Shown: positions 9,662 to 18,528, counted from the first letter of the stretch. The stretch is DNA of 64,000 nucleotides from an uncultured Nitrospiraceae bacterium (GCA_903822005.1 CAIJNL010000018.1:186001-250000), one strand, 5' to 3'. Notes: generated by a model not told the origin, from the letters alone. A program made the numbers and translations.

Positions 9662-9708
9662 GTTAGTTGACTTTGCATCATGGAGGCAATATTCGTATAT
9701 TTGACACG

Positions 9709-10019
9709 GCAAGCGCACCTGCCTCTTGTCTCGCTGAATAAGACTACTTCACTTTGACAACCGCATTTTTCTGAAAGACGCAGATCATTATCGTCTGTTT
9801 ATAATCGAAAGGAAGGTCACACCGAGACATCGAGTCGGCCACCCTAGCCTTCTAAGATTGATTTAACTTACCGCTGTCTTGGGAGGCGATAGGATCGAAG
9901 GGGCGCCGCAGTCTTTGAGTTGCTTCTCTGGAAAGAGATTCTGCTTATTTTCGAATCTGTATTAGATTAAGGTACCTGAGCACATTTGGCGAGCCAAGAT
10001 TCAGAGCCTCCAAAGACAG
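9709..10019 (+). repeat. Intergenic element copy B, candidate structured RNA
   Basis: The second copy of the element at 4764-5083, same orientation. The 5' domain is closed by TGTCTCG (9727-9733) with CGAGACA (9823-9829), spanning 103 nt against 102 in copy A. The 3' domain is closed by GGAGGC (9882-9887) with GCCTCC (10006-10011), exactly 130 nt as in copy A but fully Watson-Crick here. The hairpin TCTCT-GGAA-AGAGA (9925-9938) is identical. In the 5' domain AGACG pairs with CGTCT; in copy A the same pairing survives with an A-U changed to G-U. The linker between domains is shorter than in A. It lies between the divergent dnaJ promoter and the end of the DUF3108 gene, with no open reading frame. 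Confidence 0.88.
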
Positions 10020-10036
10020 GTACAAGCTTGAGGAGA

Positions 10037-10777
10037 TTAATATATGCCGCCGGTGAGGGTCGCCATTATCGCGCCGATCTTTACCTTGGTCTTAAGCAGC
10101 ACAGGAAGCCGCTTTCCATCATCCGTGAGCCAGATAAGCACATCGCCTTTTCGCTGGAATATTCCTTCTGTAAGCAATATCGGCTTGATCAGGATCGTAT
10201 TGAACTTGCCCAGCGGGGTCTCAATCTCTTCCTTCTTCAATACTTGAACCTCGACCCTGTAATACTTTTTGTTGTCAAATATCTGGGCATAGACAGACGT
10301 TCCTACTTTTAGCGGAAGATATCTGACATGGAAGAAACAGGTGAGGGCATCCATCGTAGATTCGCCGACATCGTATGACAGCGTCTCATTTTCCAGATGG
10401 TTTATAAATGTGGCCTTGCCCGCTTTCAGATCGAAGATAACCTCTCTGTCTTTTCTGCTCGAACCTTCAGCCATCTTCACCCTGTAATTGTAGGGTATTC
10501 CCGGCAAGGTCTTGTGCGGCACCTTCCTAAGAGAGCTGACCGCAGTATCCTCAACCTTATAGAAAACAGTCACGACCGGAGAAGATATGGCCCGCGAAAT
10601 AAATTGTATGTCCGAACCGGTGTCTTTCACCTCAAGCACGGCTGTTCCGGCCAGTATGCCGGCCCACGTCAGATCATACTCGAGCCTCTCTGGTATTGTT
10701 AAAGCGGTAGCAACAGAACCGCCGATGAGAAATAATGACGCCATACAGACGGCCATCAAGGATTTTTTTGTTATCAA
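10037..10777 (-). CDS. DUF3108 domain protein, exported
   Basis: A periplasmic DUF3108 protein of about 246 residues. I prefer TTG 10777 as start: it follows a GGGGG stretch and gives an N-terminus (ITKKSLMAVCMASLFLIGG, then ATA-LT) that is a clean signal peptide, while the longer reading from 10897 would run through the divergent hisA start. The body has the alternating strand pattern of the family, whose members are outer-envelope-associated and of unknown biochemical role. It is divergent from hisA with 43 bp between starts, and its 3' end lies 17 bp from element copy B. The start choice is moderately certain, the family assignment good. Confidence 0.75.
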   Translation of the reverse strand: MITKKSLMAVCMASLFLIGGSVATALTIPERLEYDLTWAGILAGTAVLEVKDTGSDIQFISRAISSPVVTVFYKVEDTAVSSLRKVPHKTLPGIPYNYRVKMAEGSSRKDREVIFDLKAGKATFINHLENETLSYDVGESTMDALTCFFHVRYLPLKVGTSVYAQIFDNKKYYRVEVQVLKKEEIETPLGKFNTILIKPILLTEGIFQRKGDVLIWLTDDGKRLPVLLKTKVKIGAIMATLTGGIY

Positions 10778-10809
10778 GCTGCCCCCAACATGCTTTGCCC
10801 TCTTTTTGT

Positions 10810-10820
10810 TATAGTATACA
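10810..10820 (+). promoter_or_regulatory. -10 region adjoining the hisA start
   Basis: TATAGT (10810-10815) and the overlapping TATACA (10815-10820) lie immediately before ATG 10821. Using the first hexamer, transcription starts at about 10821-10823, so hisA would be leaderless. No Shine-Dalgarno sequence is present. The -35 is poor. Confidence 0.4.
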
Positions 10821-11546
10821 ATGTTGGTGATTCCCGCAATAGACCTAAAGGATGGACTCTGCGTCAGATTGCTGCAAGGCAAGAAGGATGACTCCACCGT
10901 TTATTCCGACGATCCGGTTGCGACCGCGCTCAAGTGGCAGGCAATGGGAGCGCTGCGATTGCATATCGTTGATCTGGATGGCGCGTTTACCGGCAGCCAG
11001 AAAAACCTCGAAAGCATTATCCGGATCAGAAGGGCAATCGATATAGATATTGAAATCGGCGGAGGCATTCGTACGCTCGCCAGGATCGATCTCCTGCTCT
11101 CAGAAGGTATCAACAGGATTATTCTCGGAACAGTGGCAATAGAAAAACCTGACCTGGTAAAGACGGCCTGCGCAAGGTATCCCGGCAGGGTGCTGGTCGG
11201 CATTGACGCAAAGAACGGCGATGTGGCGGTAAAGGGCTGGGTTGAAGTTACCTCGGTCAAGGCCTTTGATCTTGCGCTAAGGATGCAGGACCTGGGATGC
11301 GCCGGAATTATTTATACTGATATCTCGAAAGACGGGATGATGACCGGACCGAACCTTGAAGCAGTCAGGATAATGGTCTCAGGCCTTAAAATTCCTGTAA
11401 TTGCTTCGGGTGGTATATCGTCTATAGAAGATATAAGAAATCTTGTTGCGATACAGGGCCTCTGGGGCGCCATTACCGGCAAGGCCATTTATTCAGGCGC
11501 GCTCGACCTGCAGGAGGCCATCCGGGTATCGGAGGCCAAGTGTTAG
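10821..11546 (+). CDS. hisA: Phosphoribosylformimino-5-aminoimidazole carboxamide ribotide isomerase
   Basis: HisA isomerises ProFAR to PRFAR in histidine biosynthesis. The 241-residue protein starts with [12 protein letters not shown], containing the catalytic aspartate near residue 8. It shows both halves of the phosphate-binding TIM barrel: GGGIRT around residue 80, the second catalytic aspartate in [10 protein letters not shown], and the ASGGIS phosphate motif. Length is normal. It overlaps hisF by seven bases, so the two consecutive enzymes are translationally coupled. There is no Shine-Dalgarno sequence before the ATG, and a -10 element abuts it. hisH and other his genes are not in the window. 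Confidence 0.97.
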   Translation: MLVIPAIDLKDGLCVRLLQGKKDDSTVYSDDPVATALKWQAMGALRLHIVDLDGAFTGSQKNLESIIRIRRAIDIDIEIGGGIRTLARIDLLLSEGINRIILGTVAIEKPDLVKTACARYPGRVLVGIDAKNGDVAVKGWVEVTSVKAFDLALRMQDLGCAGIIYTDISKDGMMTGPNLEAVRIMVSGLKIPVIASGGISSIEDIRNLVAIQGLWGAITGKAIYSGALDLQEAIRVSEAKC

Positions 11547-12379
11547 CCAAAAGGATCATCCCCTGCCTTGATGTCATGGACGGGAGGGTGGTCAAGGGAG
11601 TCAGCTTCCTGAATCTCAGGGATGCCGGAGACCCGGTAGATAATGCCGTATATTACGACAGAGAAGGCGCCGACGAACTCGTATTCCTTGACATCACCGC
11701 GTCACACGAAAAACGAAAGACCATCATAGATGTTGTCGAAAAAACCGCCAATGACGTATTCATGCCCCTGACAGTCGGCGGGGGGATAAGGACACTCGAA
11801 GACATACGCAACCTGCTTAACGCGGGTTGCGACAAAGTATCGCTCAATACAGCTGCCATTCAGGACCCATATTTTATCAGCCGCGCGGCCGAACGTTTCG
11901 GAACTCAATGCATAGTCGTTGCCATAGACGCCAAGCAGGTCGATGAGGTCCCCGTTGACTCAACCGGAGAAGACTGGTTTTCTGATGCTGATCTCAGAGA
12001 CCTGATACTGACCCCTCCTGTCACGGGTCCGACCTGGGCGCTCTCGACCCATGGCGGTCGAAAGATGAAGCTGATTAATGCGGTAAGATGGGCGAAGAAG
12101 GCGGAGGAGCTTGGTGCCGGGGAAATATTGCTTACCAGCATGGACAGGGACGGCACAAAGAACGGGTATGATATTGCATTGACAAGGACGATCTCTGAAG
12201 CAGTATCAATTCCGGTAATCGCTTCTGGCGGCGTCGGCAACCTGGAGCATCTCTATGAGGGTTTTACAGCCGGCAGGGCAGACGCTGTGCTTGCCGCATC
12301 CATCTTTCATTACCGCGAATACTCGATAATGCAGGCAAAAGAATATCTGAAAGAAAAGGGCGTGCTGATAAGGCTATAG
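11540..12379 (+). CDS. hisF: Imidazole glycerol phosphate synthase cyclase subunit
   Basis: HisF uses ammonia from HisH to convert PRFAR to imidazole glycerol phosphate and AICAR. It starts at GTG 11540 inside the hisA stop region. Catalytic D11 (in IPCLDV) and D130 (in AIDAK) are present, with VGGGIRT and ASGGVG phosphate loops. At 279 residues it is about 25 longer than typical HisF; the extra segment lies at about 135-164, between AIDAK and [10 protein letters not shown], just after the strand bearing D130. The rest aligns normally, so the enzyme should be active. The insertion is the only unusual feature. Confidence 0.96.
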   Translation: MLAKRIIPCLDVMDGRVVKGVSFLNLRDAGDPVDNAVYYDREGADELVFLDITASHEKRKTIIDVVEKTANDVFMPLTVGGGIRTLEDIRNLLNAGCDKVSLNTAAIQDPYFISRAAERFGTQCIVVAIDAKQVDEVPVDSTGEDWFSDADLRDLILTPPVTGPTWALSTHGGRKMKLINAVRWAKKAEELGAGEILLTSMDRDGTKNGYDIALTRTISEAVSIPVIASGGVGNLEHLYEGFTAGRADAVLAASIFHYREYSIMQAKEYLKEKGVLIRL

Positions 12380-12417
12380 AACTGCTGGAAATTGAGAGTA
12401 TAATTCAGTTACTCCGC

Positions 12418-12828
12418 CTAAGCAGGACGTTTTTTCTTGTTGCCTTCAATGCCCCTGGCAAGATCACCATGCAGTCTTTCTGGTGAGGCTACGACTCCCT
12501 GTTGATCTGATATCGGGAAGACCGCAAACAAATATCCGGCCTGGTTTGTTTTTTTAATCCATTTCTCCATGAAGGTTTCAATGTCCACTTTTTCGGGCAG
12601 GCAGTCACTCCAGGTGTCCTTGACAAGCGCGTTTGCGTAGTCGGGATGGGGCCACAGCGGCACACAGACCTTTCCCTCCTCATCACCCAGCGTCACAATG
12701 CCATTGGGTGAATTGAGTGTCCAGATCTCCTGCCAGTCACTTACTTTGGAAATGAAGTAGGAATATCGTTGAGGCCCCGGAAGCGCTACTACCTTATCGA
12801 ACTGGGCCTTGCTGATCTTGTATGACAT
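12418..12828 (-). CDS. DUF2750 domain protein
   Basis: A 136-residue soluble protein whose order of motifs (FDKVVALPGPQRYSYFISKV, EIWTL, then PLWPHPDYA and the region ending FPISDQQGVVASPERL) matches the DUF2750 family. Family members are small cytoplasmic proteins without known function. GGAG lies eight bases before ATG 12828. It is convergent with hisF (38-bp gap) and followed upstream by the PP-loop gene, 65 bp away, in the same direction. No catalytic motif is apparent. Confidence 0.75.
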   Translation of the reverse strand: MSYKISKAQFDKVVALPGPQRYSYFISKVSDWQEIWTLNSPNGIVTLGDEEGKVCVPLWPHPDYANALVKDTWSDCLPEKVDIETFMEKWIKKTNQAGYLFAVFPISDQQGVVASPERLHGDLARGIEGNKKKRPA

Positions 12829-12893
12829 GTTCTTCTCTTCTCCGGCCGGATGATTATCGGCCCAATATGGTTTTATTCATCAGTATAGCATAA

Positions 12894-13913
12894 TCAATCG
12901 CGCACATCCGGCGGCTGTATCATGAATTGTTCGATCTCGCGCTCACCCGCCGGCGAGGCCTGAACGATTTCAGTTGTCTCATTTTGTACAATCTGGACGG
13001 GTACAAGGCGCTCGCGTCTGGCCGAAGAATAGCGAACACAGAGCCCGGCAGCCAGATTGAGTCCTTCTTCCGAAATCCCTGCCTCCGCAACCACAAACGG
13101 GCTCCCGTAATCAACGGTAAGCTGCAGGGCATAATCCTCCGGCATTATCATCTTTTCAATCTCGGCATTTTCTTGTTCATCCCTGCCGACGATAATACTA
13201 AACCCGTCACTCGTCCTGAAGTGCCTGCCGAGCCTGAGGAATTGTATTTCTCTCATTGATGGAGAAGGATTTCGAGCAAGCAGTTCCCTCAGCCTGTAAG
13301 AGTATATCGGGTCCGTAAGCAAACAGCCGCCGGCAGGCTGAGGATATTCGGTAACGCCGAGTTCGGATGCCAGCGCTATCTGCGGTTTTCTGGACCTGCC
13401 CGAAAATGCGTAGAGGTTATCTCTGTCTATAAGGCCTTTTTCTTCGGCCAGCGAAGGTTTAAGCAGTTTCGCGCATAGCGGCCTGACCACCAGCCCAACA
13501 ACTCCGGCCTCTTTCTCTATCTTTGGGAAGGTGTCCCTTCTCTGGCTCATGGGCCGCTGCCCCAGCACTTCGCCTGTGATAATGAAATCAGCGCAGCGCT
13601 CTTCCATTAATTTTCTCGCCTCTTTCAGCATCAGGGCCTTGCAGTCAATGCAGGGATTCATGTTCTTTCCATGTCCGAATTTCGGGTTCTTGACAAGCTT
13701 CAGAAATTCTTCACCGATATAATGCTTCTCGATACTGAAGCCGAGGGGCTCGGTAGCAGGGAAGGTCGGCTTGCCACCGGATCTTCGGGAAACAGAGCAC
13801 CCGAAATCAGTCACAAAGAGAATCGGCATAACATCAACACCGAGTCTTTTCATGATCAGGACTGATAGGGTGCTGTCGAGCCCCCCGGAATATAGAGCGA
13901 TGGCTTTAGGCAT
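12894..13913 (-). CDS. PP-loop ATPase related to MnmA/ThiI tRNA thiolases
   Basis: A 339-residue protein with an N-terminal adenylation domain: SGGLDS at 9-14 is the PP-loop that binds ATP. Then come NPCIDCK and TGEVLGQRPMSQ, also seen in tRNA sulfur-transfer enzymes, and a second conserved cysteine in AGGCLL. It probably adenylates a tRNA base or related substrate for sulfur insertion. The C-terminal ~140 residues look like the accessory domain found in this subfamily, not the MnmA OB-like domain, so I do not assign a specific modification. It follows the heptose kinase gene by eight bases. No obvious Shine-Dalgarno sequence precedes ATG 13913. Confidence 0.75.
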   Translation of the reverse strand: MPKAIALYSGGLDSTLSVLIMKRLGVDVMPILFVTDFGCSVSRRSGGKPTFPATEPLGFSIEKHYIGEEFLKLVKNPKFGHGKNMNPCIDCKALMLKEARKLMEERCADFIITGEVLGQRPMSQRRDTFPKIEKEAGVVGLVVRPLCAKLLKPSLAEEKGLIDRDNLYAFSGRSRKPQIALASELGVTEYPQPAGGCLLTDPIYSYRLRELLARNPSPSMREIQFLRLGRHFRTSDGFSIIVGRDEQENAEIEKMIMPEDYALQLTVDYGSPFVVAEAGISEEGLNLAAGLCVRYSSARRERLVPVQIVQNETTEIVQASPAGEREIEQFMIQPPDVRD

Positions 13914-13921
13914 GAATATAT

Positions 13922-14905
13922 CTAACTATGTTCCCTGAGAGACTGTAGCAATGTTTCTGGTGTGGCAACCGCGGTGCCGACTTCGCCTACAACTATGCCG
14001 GCAGCGTGGTTCGATATTATGGCCGCATCACGAAGCGTGGCCCCTGCAGCATGGGCGAGAGTGAAAGCCGCTATGACAGTGTCTCCGGCGCCGGTGACAT
14101 CGAACACCTTTACTGCAACAGTAGGGATATGCGTAACTTTCACACCTTTGGCAGCATCGCGTTCAAAGAGACTCATGCCTTCTTCACCCCTGGTGATCAG
14201 GACAGACATGCACGAGAGCCTTGTGAGCAAAGTTTTGCCCGCTTTAAGCAGACTGCTTTCATCTTTTATATCTATGCCCGAGCCTTGCGAAGCCTCCATA
14301 AGGTTCGGGGTTATTATCGAAACGTCCCTGTAAAGATGGAAATGGCCCACCTTGGGGTCCACGGCCACAAAGATCTTTTTCTGTTTTGCAAATTTCACTA
14401 CAGCCTTTACCAGGGCGGCGGTGACCACTCCCTTCTTATAGTCTGAAATAATCACCGCATCGAACTGAGGAAGGGCCTTTTTTATATATTCGAGAAATTT
14501 TGTTAACGCCCTGCCGTCCAGCTTCCTGCAGTCTTCGCGGTCGAACCTCACCACCTGCTGATTGTGCGCAATGACGCGCGACTTTACTGTCGTCGGGCGA
14601 TTGTCCTCAACGAGTCCATTGCTGTTTATGCCCGATTCCGTAAGCAGCTCCCTGACAACATCGCCTGCGCGGTCTTTGCCGATTACCCCTGATACAGTGA
14701 CTTTCCCCCCTAACGCGATAATGTTATTGGCCACATTGGCAGCGCCGCCCAGGAGAAAAGTTTCGCGGGACACGTCCACAACAGGCACCGGCGCCTCAGG
14801 AGATATCCTGTTTACTTTGCCGAAGATATAGCGGTCAAGTATAATGTCGCCGATAATCAGGATGTTTTTATCTTTAAAGGAATTGATAGTTTTGCTCAAA
14901 GCCAT
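13922..14905 (-). CDS. rfaE1: D-glycero-beta-D-manno-heptose-7-phosphate kinase
   Basis: A 327-residue PfkB/ribokinase-family enzyme matching the N-terminal (kinase) half of HldE. Signatures are GDIILDRYIFG, the SPEAPVPV stretch, GGAANVANN, and the C-terminal anion-hole motif GAGDT preceded by DVT. It makes heptose-1,7-bisphosphate for LPS inner-core heptose. The nucleotidyltransferase half is absent, so a separate RfaE2 is expected elsewhere, as in many non-enteric bacteria. A plausible promoter (TTGATT, 18 bases, TATTCT) ends only five bases before the ATG. It sits upstream of the PP-loop gene. Confidence 0.92.
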   Translation of the reverse strand: MALSKTINSFKDKNILIIGDIILDRYIFGKVNRISPEAPVPVVDVSRETFLLGGAANVANNIIALGGKVTVSGVIGKDRAGDVVRELLTESGINSNGLVEDNRPTTVKSRVIAHNQQVVRFDREDCRKLDGRALTKFLEYIKKALPQFDAVIISDYKKGVVTAALVKAVVKFAKQKKIFVAVDPKVGHFHLYRDVSIITPNLMEASQGSGIDIKDESSLLKAGKTLLTRLSCMSVLITRGEEGMSLFERDAAKGVKVTHIPTVAVKVFDVTGAGDTVIAAFTLAHAAGATLRDAAIISNHAAGIVVGEVGTAVATPETLLQSLREHS

Positions 14906-14983
14906 TGTTCAGAATACCTGACACATCCGCTAAAAATCAATAACGTCGTAGCGCTGTTCCCATCGCGCAACTCTTCGTAATAT

Positions 14984-15013
14984 TTGACTTTTAACCCTTT
15001 TTTTGGCTACATT
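14984..15013 (+). promoter_or_regulatory. Promoter of the tol operon
   Basis: TTGACT (14984-14989), 18 bases, then TACATT (15008-15013), followed by AAGGAGG and ATG 15035. Spacing is slightly long but the hexamers are good. The 5' leader would be about 15 nt. Confidence 0.55.
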
Positions 15014-15034
15014 TAAACCTTATAAGGAGGCGAA

Positions 15035-15655
15035 ATGGAACAGTCTGTATTGCAAATGATTCTTCAGTCCGGGCTCGTTGTAAAAGGCGTGCTCATAATA
15101 CTCCTGGTCTTCTCGATCGTTTCGTGGACGATCATCTTCTACAAATGGCGCCTCTTCTCAAAGGCCGACAGCGAGAGCCAGATCTTCATGAGGACATACA
15201 ATTCGACCAGAAATCCGAAAGAGCTGTTTACGGCCGCGAAAAGGTTTGAACTGAGCCCAATTGCGAGGCTGTTCAAATCGGTATATGCGGAAAAAGTATA
15301 TTCCGATAAACAGGAACTGCGCAGGATGCTCAAGAGATATGCCACCCTTGAGGCGGCCAGAACCGAGAGATACCTGCATTTTCTTGCTACGACAGGAACT
15401 ACGACGCCGTTTATCGGACTATTTGGAACAGTCTGGGGTATAATGAATGCCTTTACAGGTATTGGCGCGGCAGGCTCGGCATCGCTCGCGGTAGTGGCTC
15501 CCGGCATTGCTGAGGCACTTGTAACGACTGCAATGGGTCTTGTTGCCGCTATACCGGCCGTCATTTTTTACAATTATTATCTCAGTCGGGCCAACACGAT
15601 GATAATAACCATGGAGGACTTTTCTGAGGAACTCGTGGATTATATCCTCAGCTGA
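15035..15655 (+). CDS. tolQ: Tol-Pal system proton channel subunit TolQ
   Basis: A 206-residue ExbB/TolQ/MotA-family inner-membrane protein with three membrane segments: one near 14-36, and two in the C-terminal half around the conserved TTPFIGLFGTVWGIMNAF and the ALVTTAMGLVAAIPAVIFYN segments. With TolR it uses proton-motive force to energise TolA during outer-membrane constriction. AAGGAGG precedes ATG 15035. It heads tolQ-tolR-tolA-tolB with tight spacing; the context distinguishes it from ExbB. Confidence 0.93.
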   Translation: MEQSVLQMILQSGLVVKGVLIILLVFSIVSWTIIFYKWRLFSKADSESQIFMRTYNSTRNPKELFTAAKRFELSPIARLFKSVYAEKVYSDKQELRRMLKRYATLEAARTERYLHFLATTGTTTPFIGLFGTVWGIMNAFTGIGAAGSASLAVVAPGIAEALVTTAMGLVAAIPAVIFYNYYLSRANTMIITMEDFSEELVDYILS

Positions 15656-15657
15656 TC

Positions 15658-16059
15658 ATGAAGATTAAACGGCATAGAACAGCTCTTTCAGAGATCAACG
15701 TAACGCCGCTGGTAGACGTTATGCTGGTTCTGCTTATCATTTTCATGGTAACCGCCCCGCTCATGCAGCAGGGGATCGATGTCAATCTTCCCAGAGCCAA
15801 GGGCAAGGACCTGCCGCCTGAGGAAAGGCTGACAATCGTAATAAAGAAAGGCGGCTCGCTCTTCATGAATGATCAGCCTACTTCAAAGTCCGACATGATG
15901 GGTAAGCTGACGGCTATTAGCAAGCGAAACCCGAATGTTTTCCTCAAGGCCGACAAAGATGTTCCTTATGGCACTGTTATAGAGATTATGAGTGATATCA
16001 AGGAGGCTGGGATAGAAAAACTTGGGATGGTGACAGAGCCGAAGATTTCACTTCGATGA
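15658..16059 (+). CDS. tolR: Tol-Pal system protein TolR (ExbD family)
   Basis: A 133-residue ExbD/TolR protein with one N-terminal membrane helix (VDVMLVLLIIFMVTAPLM, about 19-36) that carries the conserved aspartate (LVDVML) required for proton translocation. The periplasmic domain ends in the usual DKDVPYGTV and mixed alpha/beta fold. It starts two bases after tolQ and overlaps tolA by four bases, so the three are translationally coupled. It acts as stator partner of TolQ. Confidence 0.92.
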   Translation: MKIKRHRTALSEINVTPLVDVMLVLLIIFMVTAPLMQQGIDVNLPRAKGKDLPPEERLTIVIKKGGSLFMNDQPTSKSDMMGKLTAISKRNPNVFLKADKDVPYGTVIEIMSDIKEAGIEKLGMVTEPKISLR

Positions 16060-16694
16060 GAGATGATTTCATAAATAGCTCTTTTTATTATTCTCTAGGG
16101 CTGCATTCGTTTTTTTTTATTGCTGTTGCCATATATATTCTTTTCGGAGCACCGAGCCATAAGAGCGTATCAATGGTCGTATCCCTGGTGGAGTCAACAT
16201 CTAAGGGAAACGTTGAAGCGCCCGAGGAGGAGACCCCGGCGCCGGTAGAAGAAGAGGCCGGTACGACGCTCACACCACCAAAGCCCGAGCCAAAAAAAAG
16301 CATAGCGGATCAGAGGATAGCAGCGCTTGAAGCAAAGAAAAGAGTGGAGCGCATTGCTTCGGCTCGCAGACAGGTCAGCATATCAAAAGGCAGTGCCCGC
16401 ACTGCGACAAATTCAGCCTCCGGCGGCGGTACATATGATGATATAATTACTGGCATAATAAACAGGAACTGGGCAAACGCCGACTTTCTCAACAAAAATC
16501 GGAATTTGGTGGCTATCATAAATATTAGGATTGCACGGAGCGGAGAAATTACCGTACTTGGATGGGAGAAGAAATCGGGCAATCCATTATTTGACAGAGA
16601 AGCCCTGAGGGCAATAACAGCATCTTCACCGCTTCCGCGTTCACCAATCGAGATAGAGCGAAGCGTTTTATTCGATCCTAAGAAAGGCAACTAA
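16056..16694 (+). CDS. tolA: TolA-like energy transducer (TonB C-terminal domain)
   Basis: A 212-residue transducer: an N-terminal membrane anchor (about 8-30), a Pro/Glu/Lys-rich periplasmic linker (about 50-115), then a TonB/TolA C-terminal domain (about 125-205) with NRNWANADFL and the segment NPLFDREALRAI. It is shorter than E. coli TolA, mainly because the helical spacer is reduced, as in many non-enteric bacteria. ATG 16056 overlaps the tolR stop (ATGA) and tolB begins two bases after it. Position in the cluster, not sequence alone, makes TolA more likely than TonB. Confidence 0.85.
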   Translation: MRDDFINSSFYYSLGLHSFFFIAVAIYILFGAPSHKSVSMVVSLVESTSKGNVEAPEEETPAPVEEEAGTTLTPPKPEPKKSIADQRIAALEAKKRVERIASARRQVSISKGSARTATNSASGGGTYDDIITGIINRNWANADFLNKNRNLVAIINIRIARSGEITVLGWEKKSGNPLFDREALRAITASSPLPRSPIEIERSVLFDPKKGN

Positions 16695-16696
16695 AT

Positions 16697-17962
16697 ATGA
16701 TAAAAAGATTTTTGTCGACCATAACTTTTATTTTTTTGATCGCTTTTTTTATAACGCCATCTTCTGCAGAAAAGATTTATTTGAACATCACATCTCCTGG
16801 TGTAAAAAAACTGCCCATAGCCATTCAGCCCTTCATAGGAGCAAAGGACGTTTCAGATATAGTCAAAGCCGACATGATGTTTACCGGACTCTTCGACTGC
16901 CTTGAAGATGCTGCTCAAATAGAGAGGCCGGATCAGCCGTTTACCGTAATGAGCTGGAAGGGACTCGGCGTCGAGATGGTTGTCAAGGGAGTTGTAACTT
17001 CATCGAGTGCGAACTCGATTGATATTTCAATCAGGGCATTTGATGTTACTGACGGCAGGGAGGTACTGAGGAAAGAGTATACCGCAAAGCGCGATATACT
17101 GAGGCAACTTTCTCACATGATTGCCAATGACATTTACAGAATATTGACCGGCCAGCAGGGCATCTTCAGGTCCAAAATTGCTTTTGTCTCGGAAAAGCCG
17201 GGATCGAGACTGCTGTACGTGATGGACTTTGATGGAGATCGCATGAGATCTCTCGGACCCAGGGCCGGCATCATGCTTGCGCCCCGCTGGTCGCCTGACG
17301 GGACAAAGCTGCTTTATTCGTCAGAGAAAAGCCGCAAATGGGGCATCTATGTGTACGATATCAATACCGGTACGGAGCTTAACACAAATGTGCCTTTGTC
17401 GGGTCTCAGCATAGTGGGCAATTTCTTTCCTGACAACAGGCGCTTCGTATACTCTTCCTCAAGGGACGGCAACGCAAATATAGCGATTGGAAACATAGGG
17501 GGCACCGCCCCGCGCAGACTGATTGCGACTCCATGGATAGATGTGTCGCCTGCAGTATCGCCTGACGGAAATTCGATCCTCTTCGTGTCAAACCGCACTG
17601 GTGCTCCACAACTTTATATTTCAGATATCCAGGGATACAATACCAGGAGATTGACCTTCGAAGGAAACTATAACACGTCTCCTGCATGGTCGCCCGCCGG
17701 AGATATGATAGTATTTGCCAGCCAGATTGGTGGCAGGAACCAGCTCTTCACTATCAAGCCTGATGGAACAGGCTTGAACCAGGTTACCAGGGACGGCAAC
17801 AATGAAGACCCCTCTTTTTCTCCGGATGGCCGTTATATAGTCTTTTCTTCTACCCATGACGGCTCAAAGGGAATTTTTGTTATCAGGGCCAACGGTGAAG
17901 GTCTGCGCCGGATAACGCCGCGCGGCTTCAGGTCAGCAAGCCCGGCTTGGTCTCCGTTCTGA
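16697..17962 (+). CDS. tolB: Periplasmic Tol-Pal protein TolB
   Basis: A 421-residue exported protein. Residues 1-24 form a signal peptide ending SSA. An N-terminal TolB domain (about 25-150) is followed by a beta-propeller with PD40/WD40-like repeats such as APRWSPDGTKLLYSS, SPAVSPDGNSILFVS and PSFSPDGRYIVFSS. TolB interacts with Pal, TolA and porins. Pal, which usually follows tolB, is not here; moaC is next after a 48-bp gap. All repeats are intact and length is normal. Confidence 0.96.
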   Translation: MIKRFLSTITFIFLIAFFITPSSAEKIYLNITSPGVKKLPIAIQPFIGAKDVSDIVKADMMFTGLFDCLEDAAQIERPDQPFTVMSWKGLGVEMVVKGVVTSSSANSIDISIRAFDVTDGREVLRKEYTAKRDILRQLSHMIANDIYRILTGQQGIFRSKIAFVSEKPGSRLLYVMDFDGDRMRSLGPRAGIMLAPRWSPDGTKLLYSSEKSRKWGIYVYDINTGTELNTNVPLSGLSIVGNFFPDNRRFVYSSSRDGNANIAIGNIGGTAPRRLIATPWIDVSPAVSPDGNSILFVSNRTGAPQLYISDIQGYNTRRLTFEGNYNTSPAWSPAGDMIVFASQIGGRNQLFTIKPDGTGLNQVTRDGNNEDPSFSPDGRYIVFSSTHDGSKGIFVIRANGEGLRRITPRGFRSASPAWSPF

Positions 17963-18010
17963 TTATATTAATAACCTTTAACCATTCTTGAAGCAGAACG
18001 AGGAGGTCTC

Positions 18011-18493
18011 GTGAAGCTGACCCATTTCGACAAAGAGGGCAAGGCGACGATGGTGGACGTGGGCGATAAGGTTCTGACTCTGCGTGAGGCTGTTGCCTGC
18101 GGATCAGTTCTCATGAAAGCCCAGACCCTTAAGCTTATCAAAAAGGGGATGATGGGCAAGGGGGATGTTCTTGGCGTTGCCAGGGTAGCAGGAATAATGG
18201 CAGCAAAGAAAACCTCTGACCTGATACCGATGTGCCATCCCCTCAATATATCGTCTGTTGTGATAGAGTTCACCTTAAACGCGAAACAGAGCAGAATCAA
18301 CATTAAATCTACTGTCAGACTGACCGGACAGACTGGCGTAGAGATGGAAGCACTTACTGCCACGTCTGTTGCTGCACTTACAATCTATGATATGTGCAAG
18401 GCGGTCGACAAAGAGATGGTCATATCCGATATTATGCTGCTCAAAAAAAGCGGCGGCAAAAGCGGCACTTTTAATAGGGCCGTCGTGGCATGA
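18011..18493 (+). CDS. moaC: Cyclic pyranopterin monophosphate synthase MoaC
   Basis: MoaC converts the MoaA product to cPMP in molybdopterin biosynthesis. The 160-residue protein begins at GTG 18011 after an excellent GAGGAGG. Family marks include MVDVGDK near the N-terminus, [10 protein letters not shown], and [20 protein letters not shown] with the CKAVDK active-site region. Other moa genes are not in the window. It lies between tolB and the YwbE-family gene; co-transcription with the latter (35-bp gap) is possible. Confidence 0.97.
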   Translation: MKLTHFDKEGKATMVDVGDKVLTLREAVACGSVLMKAQTLKLIKKGMMGKGDVLGVARVAGIMAAKKTSDLIPMCHPLNISSVVIEFTLNAKQSRINIKSTVRLTGQTGVEMEALTATSVAALTIYDMCKAVDKEMVISDIMLLKKSGGKSGTFNRAVVA

Positions 18494-18528
18494 AAATCCG
18501 GGCAGGCTGCGTCTTTAAGCGATAATCT

